DNA of 35,012 bases from an uncultured Pseudomonadota bacterium (GCA_937138395.1 CAKZPB010000013.1:1-35012); one strand, 5' to 3'. Positions 24,796 through 33,898 are shown, counted from the stretch's first letter. Notes: generated by a model from the sequence alone, not told the origin. Translations and numbers: made by a program.

Positions 24796-25440
24796 ATGAA
24801 TATCGAACAAAGCCATCGACCCATTCGTCTGGTATCCGGCGTGGCCTTCATGCTGCTGGGCTCAGTCACTGTTATCGGTACGCTGCTGATGATCAACAAC
24901 CTGGCCAAAGGGCCGGATGACGTCGAAACAACGACATCAACTTCGTTTGCGGTCGAGAAGAAGGTTGAGCCACCGCCACCGCGTGTCCGTCCGCGAACCC
25001 CGCCGCGTCAGCAACGCGCACGCCCGACGGCACCGCCGATGGTCAGCCTGGATACCAACCTTTCAGGCATCGACTTCGGTATTCCAGGCCTGACGGCGTC
25101 TGATCTGGGCGATATGAAAAATGAGCTACTTGGTGATACCGATAATGTCGTCATGACCGACGATTCGGTCGATTCACCGCCGCGGCCGACGTTTCAGGCA
25201 CCGGTGGCCTATCCTCGAACGGCGCGCGCCCAGGGCGTTCAGGGCTATGTTGTGCTGTCGCTATTGATCAGCGCCGCCGGTGAAATTGAAAAAGTCCAGG
25301 TGCTGGAAGCCGAGCCGGCCGGCATTTTTGAACAGGCTGCCCAGGAAGGCGTCCGAAATTGGCGTTTCGAGCCGGCACAATATCAGGGTCGCAACGTCAA
25401 GGTCTGGGCCAAGCAGCGCATTCGCTTCGATTTGACCTGA
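24796..25440 (+). CDS. tonB: TonB energy-transducing protein
   Basis: A 214-residue protein anchored by one N-terminal helix (about 13-34). A Pro/Arg-rich periplasmic linker (EPPPPRVRPRTPPRQQRARP) is followed by a C-terminal TonB domain: FQAPVAYPRTARAQGVQGYV, then SLLISAAGEIEKVQVLEAEP, then NWRFEPAQYQGRNVKV. It spans the periplasm and contacts TonB-dependent receptors; the receptor two genes downstream is the likely partner. The length is that of TonB2-type proteins, shorter than the E. coli TonB (239). Start has AAGGAG seven nt upstream. Confidence 0.95.
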   Translation: MNIEQSHRPIRLVSGVAFMLLGSVTVIGTLLMINNLAKGPDDVETTTSTSFAVEKKVEPPPPRVRPRTPPRQQRARPTAPPMVSLDTNLSGIDFGIPGLTASDLGDMKNELLGDTDNVVMTDDSVDSPPRPTFQAPVAYPRTARAQGVQGYVVLSLLISAAGEIEKVQVLEAEPAGIFEQAAQEGVRNWRFEPAQYQGRNVKVWAKQRIRFDLT

Positions 25441-25464
25441 TCACACGTCCAGCTATTCGTCGAC

Positions 25465-26631
25465 ATGGATTCCATAGCCGTAAAACCGGTGCTGCTGGGC
25501 TTGCTTTTGCTGCTGTGCGGCGCAACGGGTCTGACCTTCGCTGAGGAACCGGAAGACGACCTCGAATACCTGTCGCTGGCGGCCCTGCTGATCGGTGATG
25601 GCAACTACGAACGTGCGCAACAAGCACTGGCCAGTGTCGACACGGACGATGAAACCGTCGATCTGATCCGCTATCACACGTTGTCCGGGCTGGTTGCGCT
25701 GAACCTGAACGAACTGCCAAGGGCTGTGTCCGAATTCGAAGCCGCGATCGACGCTGGCCAGACTGAACCGATTGTCTGGTTGTATCTGGCCCAGGCCCAT
25801 TTCGGTCAACAGCAGTATCAGGAAACCTTGAGCGCACTCGACCAGGCCGGCGAACAGGCCACACAACTGCCGTCTGTGTACATGATGCGGTCCCAGGCGC
25901 ACTGGGAACTGGGAGACTATGAGAGTGCCTGGCAGGTGTTGGGTCAGGGCCGCTTGCAGTTCCCGGACCGGGCCGGTGATTTTGCCCGTCGCCAGGTATT
26001 TTTACTGGTCGATCAAGGCCTGTATCAGGCAGCTGCGGAGCAGGGTCGAATGTTTCTCGAAACCCAGCAGGCCGATACCGATGATGCGATTGCTATCGGC
26101 AATGCGCTACGTCAGAGCGGGCAATACGACGAGGCCGCGCGTATTCTGGAAATGGCCCGTCTCGAAGCATTGGACAACACTACGCTGGCTCAGGTGCTAT
26201 CGCATACCTATCTGGACCAGAACATGCTGTTGCCGGCAGCCGATGTCATGAATCAGGCCTCGGCATTCGATCCGGGGCTGGTTGCCGAGGCAGCAGAACT
26301 CTACCGTCGCGCAGGCTGGTTGATGCAGGCGCTGACCCTGAATGGTCAGGTCATCGATCAGGAACGCAAGTTCAAGCAGCGCTTGGCGATATTCATCGAA
26401 ATGGGCCGATTTGATCAGGCAGCCGGCATGCACAATGATCTGGCCAGGGTCGGACTCCTGAACGACGAGGATATCCGCTATGCGCTGGCCTTTGCCTACT
26501 TCCGGATCGGTAACTTCGAGGCTTCCGAGGCGCAGCTGGTCCAGTTGACGCGAGCGGACCTGTTCCGCAAAGCCACTGAACTTCGTCGCGTCATGGAGCA
26601 GTGTGCAGAGGAGCCCTGGTTGTGCGCATGA
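25465..26631 (+). CDS. Exported TPR-repeat protein of TonB operon
   Basis: A 388-residue protein with a signal peptide (about 1-26, ending LTFAEEP). Several TPR helical repeats fill the rest: YERAQQALASVDTDDETVDL, TEPIVWLYLAQAHFGQQQYQ, SVYMMRSQAHWELGDYESAW, NALRQSGQYDEAARILEMAR, and a last one near EDIRYALAFAYFRIGNFEAS. TPR proteins follow tonB in the TtpC-type systems of Vibrio and relatives and are thought to bind or stabilise TonB or the receptor; no direct biochemical role can be read here. It starts 24 nt after tonB, and its stop overlaps the receptor start (ATGA). Confidence 0.9.
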   Translation: MDSIAVKPVLLGLLLLLCGATGLTFAEEPEDDLEYLSLAALLIGDGNYERAQQALASVDTDDETVDLIRYHTLSGLVALNLNELPRAVSEFEAAIDAGQTEPIVWLYLAQAHFGQQQYQETLSALDQAGEQATQLPSVYMMRSQAHWELGDYESAWQVLGQGRLQFPDRAGDFARRQVFLLVDQGLYQAAAEQGRMFLETQQADTDDAIAIGNALRQSGQYDEAARILEMARLEALDNTTLAQVLSHTYLDQNMLLPAADVMNQASAFDPGLVAEAAELYRRAGWLMQALTLNGQVIDQERKFKQRLAIFIEMGRFDQAAGMHNDLARVGLLNDEDIRYALAFAYFRIGNFEASEAQLVQLTRADLFRKATELRRVMEQCAEEPWLCA

Positions 26632-29600
26632 ATCTGCCGCTGTCCGGGCTAAGGACCTGTCCAGCCTGTGCAATCGTGCCGGTGTTCTGTTTCATGCTCT
26701 GCAGCATGTCGCTGGCCCAGGTCATCAATGAGGGCGAATCCGATGCTGTCCCAACGGCCGCTGCAGCTGAACTGCCTGCCCAACTGACCATCCTGGTCTT
26801 CGAGGACGGTCGTCCGCAATCCGACCTGATCATCCGGCTCGACGACCTGGTCGGACGCACCGACGAAAACGGCACCTGGATGGATGAGGTGGCTCCGGGT
26901 CCGGCACGACTCACCCTGTTTGATGCGGCGCAGCCGCTGACCGCACTTTCACTGGATTTCAGCGCGGGTGAAATCGCTCAAATCATTGTGACGTTGACCG
27001 GGCCGCAACGACGCGCTCAAGTCAGCATTGAAAGCTCCCATTCGGTTGAAGGCAATGTGCCGGAGCTGCCAACGGCGGCCAGTGAAGCCGAGGGTAGTGG
27101 TGTACTGGCAGGACAGGTGGTGTCGAGTGAAGACGGCGAACCCATCGTTGGCGCGCGGCTGTTTGTTTCCGGAACACCGGTCGAAGCGCGTACTGATGAT
27201 GCGGGCAACTACCGGATCGAGCTGCCCGCCGGTGAATACTCGGTTTCGGTGCTGCACAGTGAATTTGCCACTCGCACGATTGATTCGGTGGGTGTTGAAA
27301 AGGATCAACAGACCGCACGCGACTTCGAGCTGCCGCCTGCCGGACTCGAGCTGGCCGAGTTTGTCGTTGTCGAACCGTTTATCGAGGGCAGCCTGACCGC
27401 GGTTGCAGCGCTCCGTCGTGAATCCACAGCCGTAACGGACGTGATCAGCGCTGAGCAGATTTCACGTGCCGGCGATGGCGATGTGGGTTCGGCATTGAAG
27501 CGCGTCACCGGGCTGACCCTGGTTGGCGGCGAGTTTGTCTATGTGCGCGGTCTGGGCGAGCGGTACTCCAGCGTGTTGCTGAATGGCGCAAATCTGCCCA
27601 GCCCGGACCCGACCCGTCGCGTACTGCCGATGGGGTTGTTCCCGACCGATATCATCAGCCAGATCGTGGTGCAGAAAACGTCCGACGCCTCGATGCCGGG
27701 TACGTTTGGTGGCGGTACCGTGCAGATGGCAACGCTGGGCTTTCCGGAAGAGTTTCTGTTCAACGTCAGTTTGAGCACGGCCTACAACAGCGAATCGACC
27801 TGGCAGGATGGTCTGACCTACGATGGCGGCGGTCGGGACTGGACCGGCTACGATGATGGCATCCGGTCAGTGCCACCGCTGTTGAACGATGTGATTGGAG
27901 ACGGTACGTTTCTGCGCTTGCGCAATCGCTTCAATCCGGAAGGCGTCGAACCTGAAGAGCTGGAGGCTATCAGCGAGGAACTGGCGCTGCTGACCGATTA
28001 CAACAGCAGTGAAAAGGAGCTGCCGGCCGACCGCGGGTTTGGTATTTCGATCGGCAACTCATTGCAATTGAACCCGGACATCAGCACCGGTTTCCTGGCT
28101 TCGATTCAGTACGGCGACCAATGGCGTCAGCGCAATGAAGCACGGAATGATTATGCGGCCACCTCGGCCGGGCTCGAACTGAGAAATGATTTTCTGGTTG
28201 CCCGAACGCTGCGTAATATCGATTTCAGTGCCTTTTTGAATACCGGTATCGAATTTGGTGACTGGACCAGCCTGGGCTTGAACCTGATGCTGCTGCGTCA
28301 GTCTGAAGACGAAGTCGAAATTCAGGATGGCCGTCAGGAAGCGCAACGCTTCCAGCGCATACAGCATGAATGGACGGAAAATGAACTACTGACCCTTCAG
28401 TTGTTGGGCGAGCACAAGGTGCCGTGGACCAACACCGAAATCAACTGGCAATTCTCCGAGGGCAAGGCAACGCGAGATGACCCCAACGTTGTCGAATTTC
28501 GTCGTGATGACGGTGACGGTGACGGGGTATTCACGTTCTCGAGGCGCGGCGACAGTAATTCGCAGTTCTGGGCTACGGTGGATGACGACTTGTCCGACTG
28601 GTCGGTTCAAATCAAGCAGCCACTGCCCGAGTGGGGTCCAGTCGCGTTCACTCCCAGCGTTGGTGCAGGTGAAACGATACGGGATCGTATTGCTGGTCGG
28701 CGAAGCTTCAGTTTTCTCGGCCCGGTTGCGGGTGGCGATGATGAATTGTCACAAAACGATTTGCTGACCCCTGACTTTATCGGCGAAGGGGGGTTGCTGC
28801 TGCGCGAGGACACTCAGGCTACGGACAATTTTACGGCCGAGCAGGAACTGACGACCCTGTTTGCCATGCTCGAGACCAACATTTTCGACAAGGTACAAAT
28901 CGTGGCCGGGATCCGGTTTGAAGACAATTTCCAGCAGATTGTTACCGATAATCTGAGCAGCCCGACAGCGCCGCCGTTGATCTCGGAAATTGACGAGCAG
29001 GACGAACTGCTGTCGGGTTCGATCACCTGGCAAACGACCGAGGATATTCAGCTTCGATTCGGCTACTCCGAAACGCTTTCGCGGCCCGATCTCCGCGAAA
29101 TTTCACCGGCCCCGTTCGTCGATCCGATTCTTGACTTACGGACGGTCGGCAACCCAGACCTGCTGGTGACTTCCATCGAAAACGTCGATGCACGAATCGA
29201 ATACTACTTCAATGAAACCGACAGCATCTCGTTTGCCTACTTCACCAAGGACTTGACCAATCCGATCGAAAAAACCGTATCAGCCGGTGCTTCCGGTACG
29301 ACCATTTTCCTGCGGAATGCACTGGGCGCTGACGTTGAAGGATGGGAGATCGACTTTTATCGCGGCCTTGGGTTTGTCAATGAGTGGGACTGGCTGGACT
29401 CGATTCATATGGGCTGGGTTCGCTCGATTGGTCTGGAGAATTTTTACCTGGCTGCCAACTATGCCGACATTTCAACCAGCGTTGATCTGGACCCGGATGC
29501 CGGTAATCAGACCAATCTGAATCGCGCGCTCGAAGGTGCATCGCCCTGGGTTATCAATGCGCAGCTGGGGTACACCAGCGCGAACGACGGGTTGGAATGG

Positions 29601-29849
29601 ACGCTGCTGTACAACAGCTTTGGTGAGCGTATTTCACGGGCTGGTGCCCTGGGCCAGCCAGATATCTTTGAAGAGCCGTTCGCGCAGATGGATTTCGTTG
29701 CACGCTATAAGTTCAAGGATTACTGGTCCGTCAAACTCGAGCTTGAAAATATTCTTGATTCCGAAGTCGAATTTACCCAGGGCGGCCTCCCTACACGTAC
29801 CTTCAAGCCCGGGGTAACCATTGGTCTCGGGCTTCAATTCGCGCTGTAA
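26628..29849 (+). CDS. TonB-dependent outer-membrane receptor
   Basis: A 1073-residue outer-membrane transporter. A signal peptide lies at about 1-31. Two Ig-like carboxypeptidase-regulatory-type domains follow, a diverged one at about 52-125 and a clear one at about 158-238 (GQVVSSEDGEPIVGARLFVS, AGNYRIELPAGEYSV). EFVVVEPF (244-251) may be the TonB box. The plug has DVGSALKRVTGLTLVGGEFV, VYVRGLGERYSSVLLNGANL and SDASMPGTFGGGTVQM. The beta barrel runs to the end (GVTIGLGLQFAL). It is longer than siderophore receptors (about 700-800) and resembles SusC-like or Caulobacter-type receptors for larger substrates; the substrate is unknown. Start overlaps the TPR gene stop, so it belongs to the motor operon. 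Confidence 0.95.
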   Translation: MNLPLSGLRTCPACAIVPVFCFMLCSMSLAQVINEGESDAVPTAAAAELPAQLTILVFEDGRPQSDLIIRLDDLVGRTDENGTWMDEVAPGPARLTLFDAAQPLTALSLDFSAGEIAQIIVTLTGPQRRAQVSIESSHSVEGNVPELPTAASEAEGSGVLAGQVVSSEDGEPIVGARLFVSGTPVEARTDDAGNYRIELPAGEYSVSVLHSEFATRTIDSVGVEKDQQTARDFELPPAGLELAEFVVVEPFIEGSLTAVAALRRESTAVTDVISAEQISRAGDGDVGSALKRVTGLTLVGGEFVYVRGLGERYSSVLLNGANLPSPDPTRRVLPMGLFPTDIISQIVVQKTSDASMPGTFGGGTVQMATLGFPEEFLFNVSLSTAYNSESTWQDGLTYDGGGRDWTGYDDGIRSVPPLLNDVIGDGTFLRLRNRFNPEGVEPEELEAISEELALLTDYNSSEKELPADRGFGISIGNSLQLNPDISTGFLASIQYGDQWRQRNEARNDYAATSAGLELRNDFLVARTLRNIDFSAFLNTGIEFGDWTSLGLNLMLLRQSEDEVEIQDGRQEAQRFQRIQHEWTENELLTLQLLGEHKVPWTNTEINWQFSEGKATRDDPNVVEFRRDDGDGDGVFTFSRRGDSNSQFWATVDDDLSDWSVQIKQPLPEWGPVAFTPSVGAGETIRDRIAGRRSFSFLGPVAGGDDELSQNDLLTPDFIGEGGLLLREDTQATDNFTAEQELTTLFAMLETNIFDKVQIVAGIRFEDNFQQIVTDNLSSPTAPPLISEIDEQDELLSGSITWQTTEDIQLRFGYSETLSRPDLREISPAPFVDPILDLRTVGNPDLLVTSIENVDARIEYYFNETDSISFAYFTKDLTNPIEKTVSAGASGTTIFLRNALGADVEGWEIDFYRGLGFVNEWDWLDSIHMGWVRSIGLENFYLAANYADISTSVDLDPDAGNQTNLNRALEGASPWVINAQLGYTSANDGLEWTLLYNSFGERISRAGALGQPDIFEEPFAQMDFVARYKFKDYWSVKLELENILDSEVEFTQGGLPTRTFKPGVTIGLGLQFAL

Positions 29850-29897
29850 ACTCCACCGCATCAGTATTGACTGAAAAGAAACTGTAACCAACCTGAT

Positions 29898-29983
29898 AAG
29901 GAGTAGTCATATTGGTCGACTACTGTATCTCCTTCAACGTTCTTGTTGATCGTTTCATTACGCATATCTAAAGTTCAGGAGAT
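29898..29983 (+). promoter_or_regulatory. Leader with competing Shine-Dalgarno pairings
   Basis: ATCTCCTT at 29927-29934 can pair in two exclusive ways. One is with the upstream AAGGAG (29898-29903), helped by TAGTC/GACTA (29904-29908, 29918-29922). The other is with AGGAGAT at 29977-29983, which is the ribosome binding site of the next gene. The second pairing would hide the site; the first would free it. Seen by eye; not folded. Confidence 0.35.
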
Positions 29984-29990
29984 TCTCCCA

Positions 29991-31787
29991 ATGTTTAGAA
30001 AACCTTTAGTTGTCGGGCTTGCCATGGCTGGCGCGCTCGCATTTAATTCTGCTTCAGGCGCCATGAAGCCAGGTGAATACCTGGATGGCTTGTGGTTCAG
30101 CCCGACCGAATCTGGTCGGGGTATTTCGGTCGATTTCATTCCGTTTGCCGAGGGTGGCGGTGAAATTTTCGGTGCTGTTTTCAGCTACAACGATACCGGT
30201 GAAAACCAGTGGGTCACACTGCAGGCGGGTATCGAAGAGCATGAGTTCACAGGCAGCGGCAATATTTTCCTAAATACCGGCGGCACTTTCGGCTTTCCTT
30301 TCACACCGCCCCAGCAAGTTGATATTGGTGATATCACCGTCACACTGAACAATTGTGCTTCGGTTGAATTCGACCTGGACATCGTCGCTGAGGGCACGGG
30401 CTACGAGGACGTCGTACTGGATCTGATTCCGTTGTCTGGCGCAGGCTCAGCTCAATGCGTATATGAACAGTCGTTTTCGGGCTGCCCTGATTTCGCGACT
30501 GACACCGGTGGTGGTTTACGCGAATGCCTGATCAGCGGCCAGATTCTGGATCAAGACATTACGCTGACCAATGATATTACCTGGGTGCTGGACGGCCTGC
30601 TCGAAATCGGTGCCCCGAACGAGAGTTCGTCAACGCTGACCGTCGAGCCAGGTACGGTCATTACGTCGGTGCCGGGCACGAATAACACGTTTATCTATGT
30701 GCATGCCGGGTCGGAAATTCAGGCCAACGGCCTGCCGTACGCGCCGATTGTCTGGACCAGCGCCGATGATGGTTTCGGCACAGCGCGGGCGCCGCAGCCG
30801 GGTGATACCGGTGGTCTGGCCGTCGCAGGTCTGGCCCCGTGCAACAGTGCACCAGGTGTTGAGCTGGGCTGCTTCTCCGAGTTTGCCAGCGCCGGCCAGG
30901 TACTGCCCTATGGCGGAACTGACGAAAATGACAGCAGCGGTTCGATCACCTACATGCAGATCCGCTACGCCGGTATCGTGGTGGGCGTCGATGCTGAGGT
31001 CAACACCTTCTCGATGCTGGGTGTCGGTCGCGGTACTCGAATCGAATACATCCAGGCCTACCGTTCGCTGGACGATGGGTTCGAAGCGTTTGGCGGCAAC
31101 GTGAACGTCAAGTACTACACGGCAGTAGACGGCCTGGATGACTACTTCGACTGGGACGAGGGTTGGTCGGGTCAGGCCCAGTTCGGTCTGCTGGTGGTCA
31201 ACGATGAAGCCGGTTCCGGTGCAGGTTTCGAGGGCGCCAACAACGGCGATGGGTTCGACGCCTTGCCCCGAGCCACTCCGATCTTCTCGAACTACACGGT
31301 GGTGAGCCGAAACAACACCGCTGACGCTGCGTTCCTGCTCAAAGAGGGTACGGGCGCTCAGATCTGGAACTCGATTGGTGCCGGTTATGGCGGCCAATGT
31401 GTCCTGATTGAAGATCAGGCCACGATTACTGCGGCCGGACCTGCGGCGACTCCAACCGGGACCATTGCGTTTGCCGGAACGTTCGTCAATGACTGTGGAA
31501 CGTTGTTTGAATCACCGGATCAGCCTGGCTACGCCCAGGACTTGTTCAATTCACCGGCTTTCCTGGGCACGAACTCAACTGCGAATCCGATGCTGGATCC
31601 GGTGAGCTTGCAGCCGATGGATGGATCACCAGTCTTGAACAGTGCTGTGCCTGTATTTGATCTGGCCGAAGGACTGGGAAGCGATAACAACCAGTTCTTT
31701 ACGCCAACCAACTATAGCGGTGCTTTTGACCAGGGCGCACGCTGGATCGACGGTTGGACGTATGATCCATATGGTGTTCAGAACTGA
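29991..31787 (+). CDS. Secreted beta-helix-like protein, TonB-operon partner
   Basis: A 598-residue exported protein with a signal peptide (about 1-24, ending NSASGA). Residues 25-145 form a beta-rich domain with GLWFSPTESGRGISVDF, a motif seen in exported proteins of Xanthomonadales and Wenzhouxiangella. After a Cys-containing linker, residues 160-598 resemble right-handed beta-helix proteins: ITWVLDGLLEIGAPNESSST, LTVEPGTVITSVPGTNNTFI, EIQANGLPYAPIVWTSADDG, ITYMQIRYAGIVVG, RGTRIEYIQAYRSLDDGFEA. No catalytic residues are evident. A similar beta-helix family occurs beside TonB-dependent receptors in other bacteria, so a surface protein for substrate capture is plausible (inference). AGGAG is 9 nt upstream. 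It lies 141 nt after the receptor and ends at a strong terminator. Confidence 0.85.
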   Translation: MFRKPLVVGLAMAGALAFNSASGAMKPGEYLDGLWFSPTESGRGISVDFIPFAEGGGEIFGAVFSYNDTGENQWVTLQAGIEEHEFTGSGNIFLNTGGTFGFPFTPPQQVDIGDITVTLNNCASVEFDLDIVAEGTGYEDVVLDLIPLSGAGSAQCVYEQSFSGCPDFATDTGGGLRECLISGQILDQDITLTNDITWVLDGLLEIGAPNESSSTLTVEPGTVITSVPGTNNTFIYVHAGSEIQANGLPYAPIVWTSADDGFGTARAPQPGDTGGLAVAGLAPCNSAPGVELGCFSEFASAGQVLPYGGTDENDSSGSITYMQIRYAGIVVGVDAEVNTFSMLGVGRGTRIEYIQAYRSLDDGFEAFGGNVNVKYYTAVDGLDDYFDWDEGWSGQAQFGLLVVNDEAGSGAGFEGANNGDGFDALPRATPIFSNYTVVSRNNTADAAFLLKEGTGAQIWNSIGAGYGGQCVLIEDQATITAAGPAATPTGTIAFAGTFVNDCGTLFESPDQPGYAQDLFNSPAFLGTNSTANPMLDPVSLQPMDGSPVLNSAVPVFDLAEGLGSDNNQFFTPTNYSGAFDQGARWIDGWTYDPYGVQN

Positions 31788-31828
31788 TCCATTCGGTTTG
31801 GTTTGAAACCGTATCAAGCAATACCCCA

Positions 31829-31859
31829 AGGCGCTGACTTCGGTCAGCGCCTTTTTTTT
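31829..31859 (+). terminator. Intrinsic terminator of the TonB/beta-helix block
   Basis: A perfect 10-bp stem (AGGCGCTGAC 31829-31838, GTCAGCGCCT 31843-31852) capped by a TTCG tetraloop runs into eight Ts. It lies 41 nt after the beta-helix protein stop. This is the strongest terminator in the window. Confidence 0.95.
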
Positions 31860-31892
31860 GCGATCTTTGCCTGGCTGTGGTTCAATCAACTC

Positions 31893-32054
31893 ATGAAAAA
31901 AGCTGATTTGCCAAGCAAGATCTGCGTTGTGTGTCAGCGCCCGTTCAACTGGCGAAAGAAATGGCAGGATTGTTGGGAGGAGGTACGATACTGCTCCGAG
32001 CGCTGTCGCCGGAACCGTAATCGAAAGCCCGGCGATTCTGTCAAGGTTCGTTGA
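31893..32054 (+). CDS. DUF2256 zinc-ribbon-like small protein
   Basis: A 53-residue basic protein matching DUF2256: KKADLPSKICVVCQRPFNWR, then KKWQDCWEEVRYCSERCRRN. The CxxC and CxxxC-type cysteines (ICVVC, YCSERC) probably bind zinc. Function unknown; it is often found as an isolated gene. The ATG at 31893 matches the usual start; the open frame further up crosses the terminator at 31829 and is rejected. No clear promoter or Shine-Dalgarno was found in the 34 nt after the terminator, so it may depend on read-through. It converges with the ABC ATPase gene, 10 nt apart. Confidence 0.85.
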   Translation: MKKADLPSKICVVCQRPFNWRKKWQDCWEEVRYCSERCRRNRNRKPGDSVKVR

Positions 32055-32064
32055 GCGAATGATC

Positions 32065-32868
32065 TCAGGGGTTGCCTGGTCCGGCAATGGCAAATACCGT
32101 TTGCTGCTCATCCTGGATCACACGGATATTGCACTGATACAGCTCGCTAAGCATGGTCTCGTTCAACAGTTCGCCGGCCTTGCCAGCCCGCCAGCGGCCA
32201 TTGCCGAACAGCATCAGAACATGCGTGCAATAGCAGGTTGCAAGGTTGATATCATGCAGCGCCATGAACTGCGCGCGCGCGCTGTTCTTTACTCTGCGCC
32301 ACAAGCAATTCAGGATCTCCAGTTGATGTGCGGGATCCAAATGGTTGGTTGGCTCATCGAGCAGTAACACATCCGGATTCTGGGTCAATACCGTTGCAAG
32401 CGCCAACCGGCGTTGCTCACCGCCCGAGAGTTGCGTGCAGGAACGAGCCGACAGATGGGCCAGGCCCAGTTGTTCGAGCGCGGCACGGGCCTGCATTCGA
32501 TCGCCTTCAGTTTCCCCGGACCAGCTGCCCAGATGGGGGTGTCGTCCACTCAGGGCCGTCTCCAGGCAGTCAGCGTCAAACGCAAAGCGGGTATTTTGAG
32601 TCAGCATGCCCAGCTTTTTTGCAATGGCCTTGCGCGTCATGCGATCCATGGGCTGGTCATTCAAGCGGATCGTGCCCTGGTCGGCAGAACGTATTCCGGC
32701 CAGCGTGCTCAGCAGCGTGGTCTTGCCAACGCCATTGGGTCCGAGCAATCCCCAGGATTGACCGGGCCACAACGCTAACTGCAGGCGATCGACCACATGG
32801 CAGGCGTCAATTGAAACCGCAAGATCGGTTACATGCAGCAGTGGAGACGGTTGACTACTGTTGCTCAT
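32065..32868 (-). CDS. FecE/BtuD-type ABC transporter ATP-binding protein
   Basis: A 267-residue ATPase of the iron-siderophore/heme/vitamin B12 importer class. It has Walker A GPNGVGKT (43-50), Q-loop Q91 (LGMLTQNTRF), signature QLSGGEQRR (146-154), Walker B VLLLDEPTNHLD (167-178) and a switch histidine in ALHDINLA. It pairs with the FecCD permease upstream, whose stop overlaps this start (ATGA), and drives import through it. The substrate is not identifiable: no binding protein and no TonB receptor gene lies beside it. Confidence 0.93.
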   Translation of the reverse strand: MSNSSQPSPLLHVTDLAVSIDACHVVDRLQLALWPGQSWGLLGPNGVGKTTLLSTLAGIRSADQGTIRLNDQPMDRMTRKAIAKKLGMLTQNTRFAFDADCLETALSGRHPHLGSWSGETEGDRMQARAALEQLGLAHLSARSCTQLSGGEQRRLALATVLTQNPDVLLLDEPTNHLDPAHQLEILNCLWRRVKNSARAQFMALHDINLATCYCTHVLMLFGNGRWRAGKAGELLNETMLSELYQCNIRVIQDEQQTVFAIAGPGNP

Positions 32869-33830
32869 GCGACATGACGTCCGGATCGGTACAGCAGGAT
32901 CAGGAAAAGAACGACGCCAATGATCGCGGTGACAACGCCAACCGGTAACTGTCTTGGGCTCAACACCGTCCGGGCCAGGGTATCGGCCAGCACCAGAAAG
33001 GATGCGCCGAACAAGGCTGAGGCAGGGATCAACCAGCGATGGTCATTGCTGATGATCAACCGCACAAGATGAGGCACGACCAGGCCGACAAAGCCAATGC
33101 TGCCTGCAATCGAAACCGCCAATGCAGTCAACAATGAAGCTACAAGATAGAGCTCGAGGTGGCGACGCTGGGTATTTTCTCCAAGTAACGCGGCCTGTGT
33201 TTCACCCGCTGTCATGATGTTCAGGCTGCGACCTCGCAATGCAAGTATTAGCGTGACGCCCAGCATCGGTAGCAGCCACCAGGCCGATAATCCGGCGTAG
33301 CTCAGGTCGCCCATCAGCCAATACAGCATGCCACGCAGGCTTCGGTCCGGTCCGAGCGCCAACAGCAGCGTGATGATGGCACCCCAGCCAGCCGCGATGA
33401 CCACACCGGTCAGCAGCATCCTGAGTGAGGACCATGGCCCCGGTCCACGGCCCAATACAAATACAATCGCCATGGAAATACAAGCGCCGCAAAAGGCCAG
33501 TAAGGGCACCGGCAGCCAGGCAAGACCCAACAGGAACCCGGTCAACACGAACGCGCTGGCGCCCCCCGAAACGCCGAGCACATACGGGTCGGCTAGAGGA
33601 TTTCTCAGCAACACCTGCATCAGTGCCCCGGCGATGGCCAGCAATCCGCCAGTGATCGCTGCAGCCACGGCACGCGGCCAGCGCAACTCGAATACGATCG
33701 TGTGATGCGCCGGGTCCAGCGGCCAAAGCCAACCGCTGCTGCCGAAGGCGAGTGAGAACAACAGGCTAGACCCCAGCAAAATCGCCAGAGCGAGTAAAAA
33801 CCAGCTGCGATAGGCGCCGGGAATCGGCAT
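32865..33830 (-). CDS. FecCD/BtuC-type ABC transporter permease
   Basis: A 321-residue inner-membrane permease with about ten helices and the family motifs RNPLADPYVLGVSGGASAF (about 74-92) and GLVVPHLVRLIIS near the C-terminus, together with GSIGFVGL. It forms the channel for iron-siderophore, heme or cobalamin import with the next ATPase. The first in-frame start is a TTG at 33833, directly followed by ATG at 33830; I use the ATG. The 120-nt gap to the divergent rppH gene holds no cobalamin riboswitch that I could see and no clear Fur box. Confidence 0.93.
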   Translation of the reverse strand: MPIPGAYRSWFLLALAILLGSSLLFSLAFGSSGWLWPLDPAHHTIVFELRWPRAVAAAITGGLLAIAGALMQVLLRNPLADPYVLGVSGGASAFVLTGFLLGLAWLPVPLLAFCGACISMAIVFVLGRGPGPWSSLRMLLTGVVIAAGWGAIITLLLALGPDRSLRGMLYWLMGDLSYAGLSAWWLLPMLGVTLILALRGRSLNIMTAGETQAALLGENTQRRHLELYLVASLLTALAVSIAGSIGFVGLVVPHLVRLIISNDHRWLIPASALFGASFLVLADTLARTVLSPRQLPVGVVTAIIGVVLFLILLYRSGRHVA

Positions 33831-33898
33831 CAAACCCGGGCTTTGTGGTGGCAGTATTGCGGTGAATTGATTACCATGGACGACAGTTACTTATTCAA

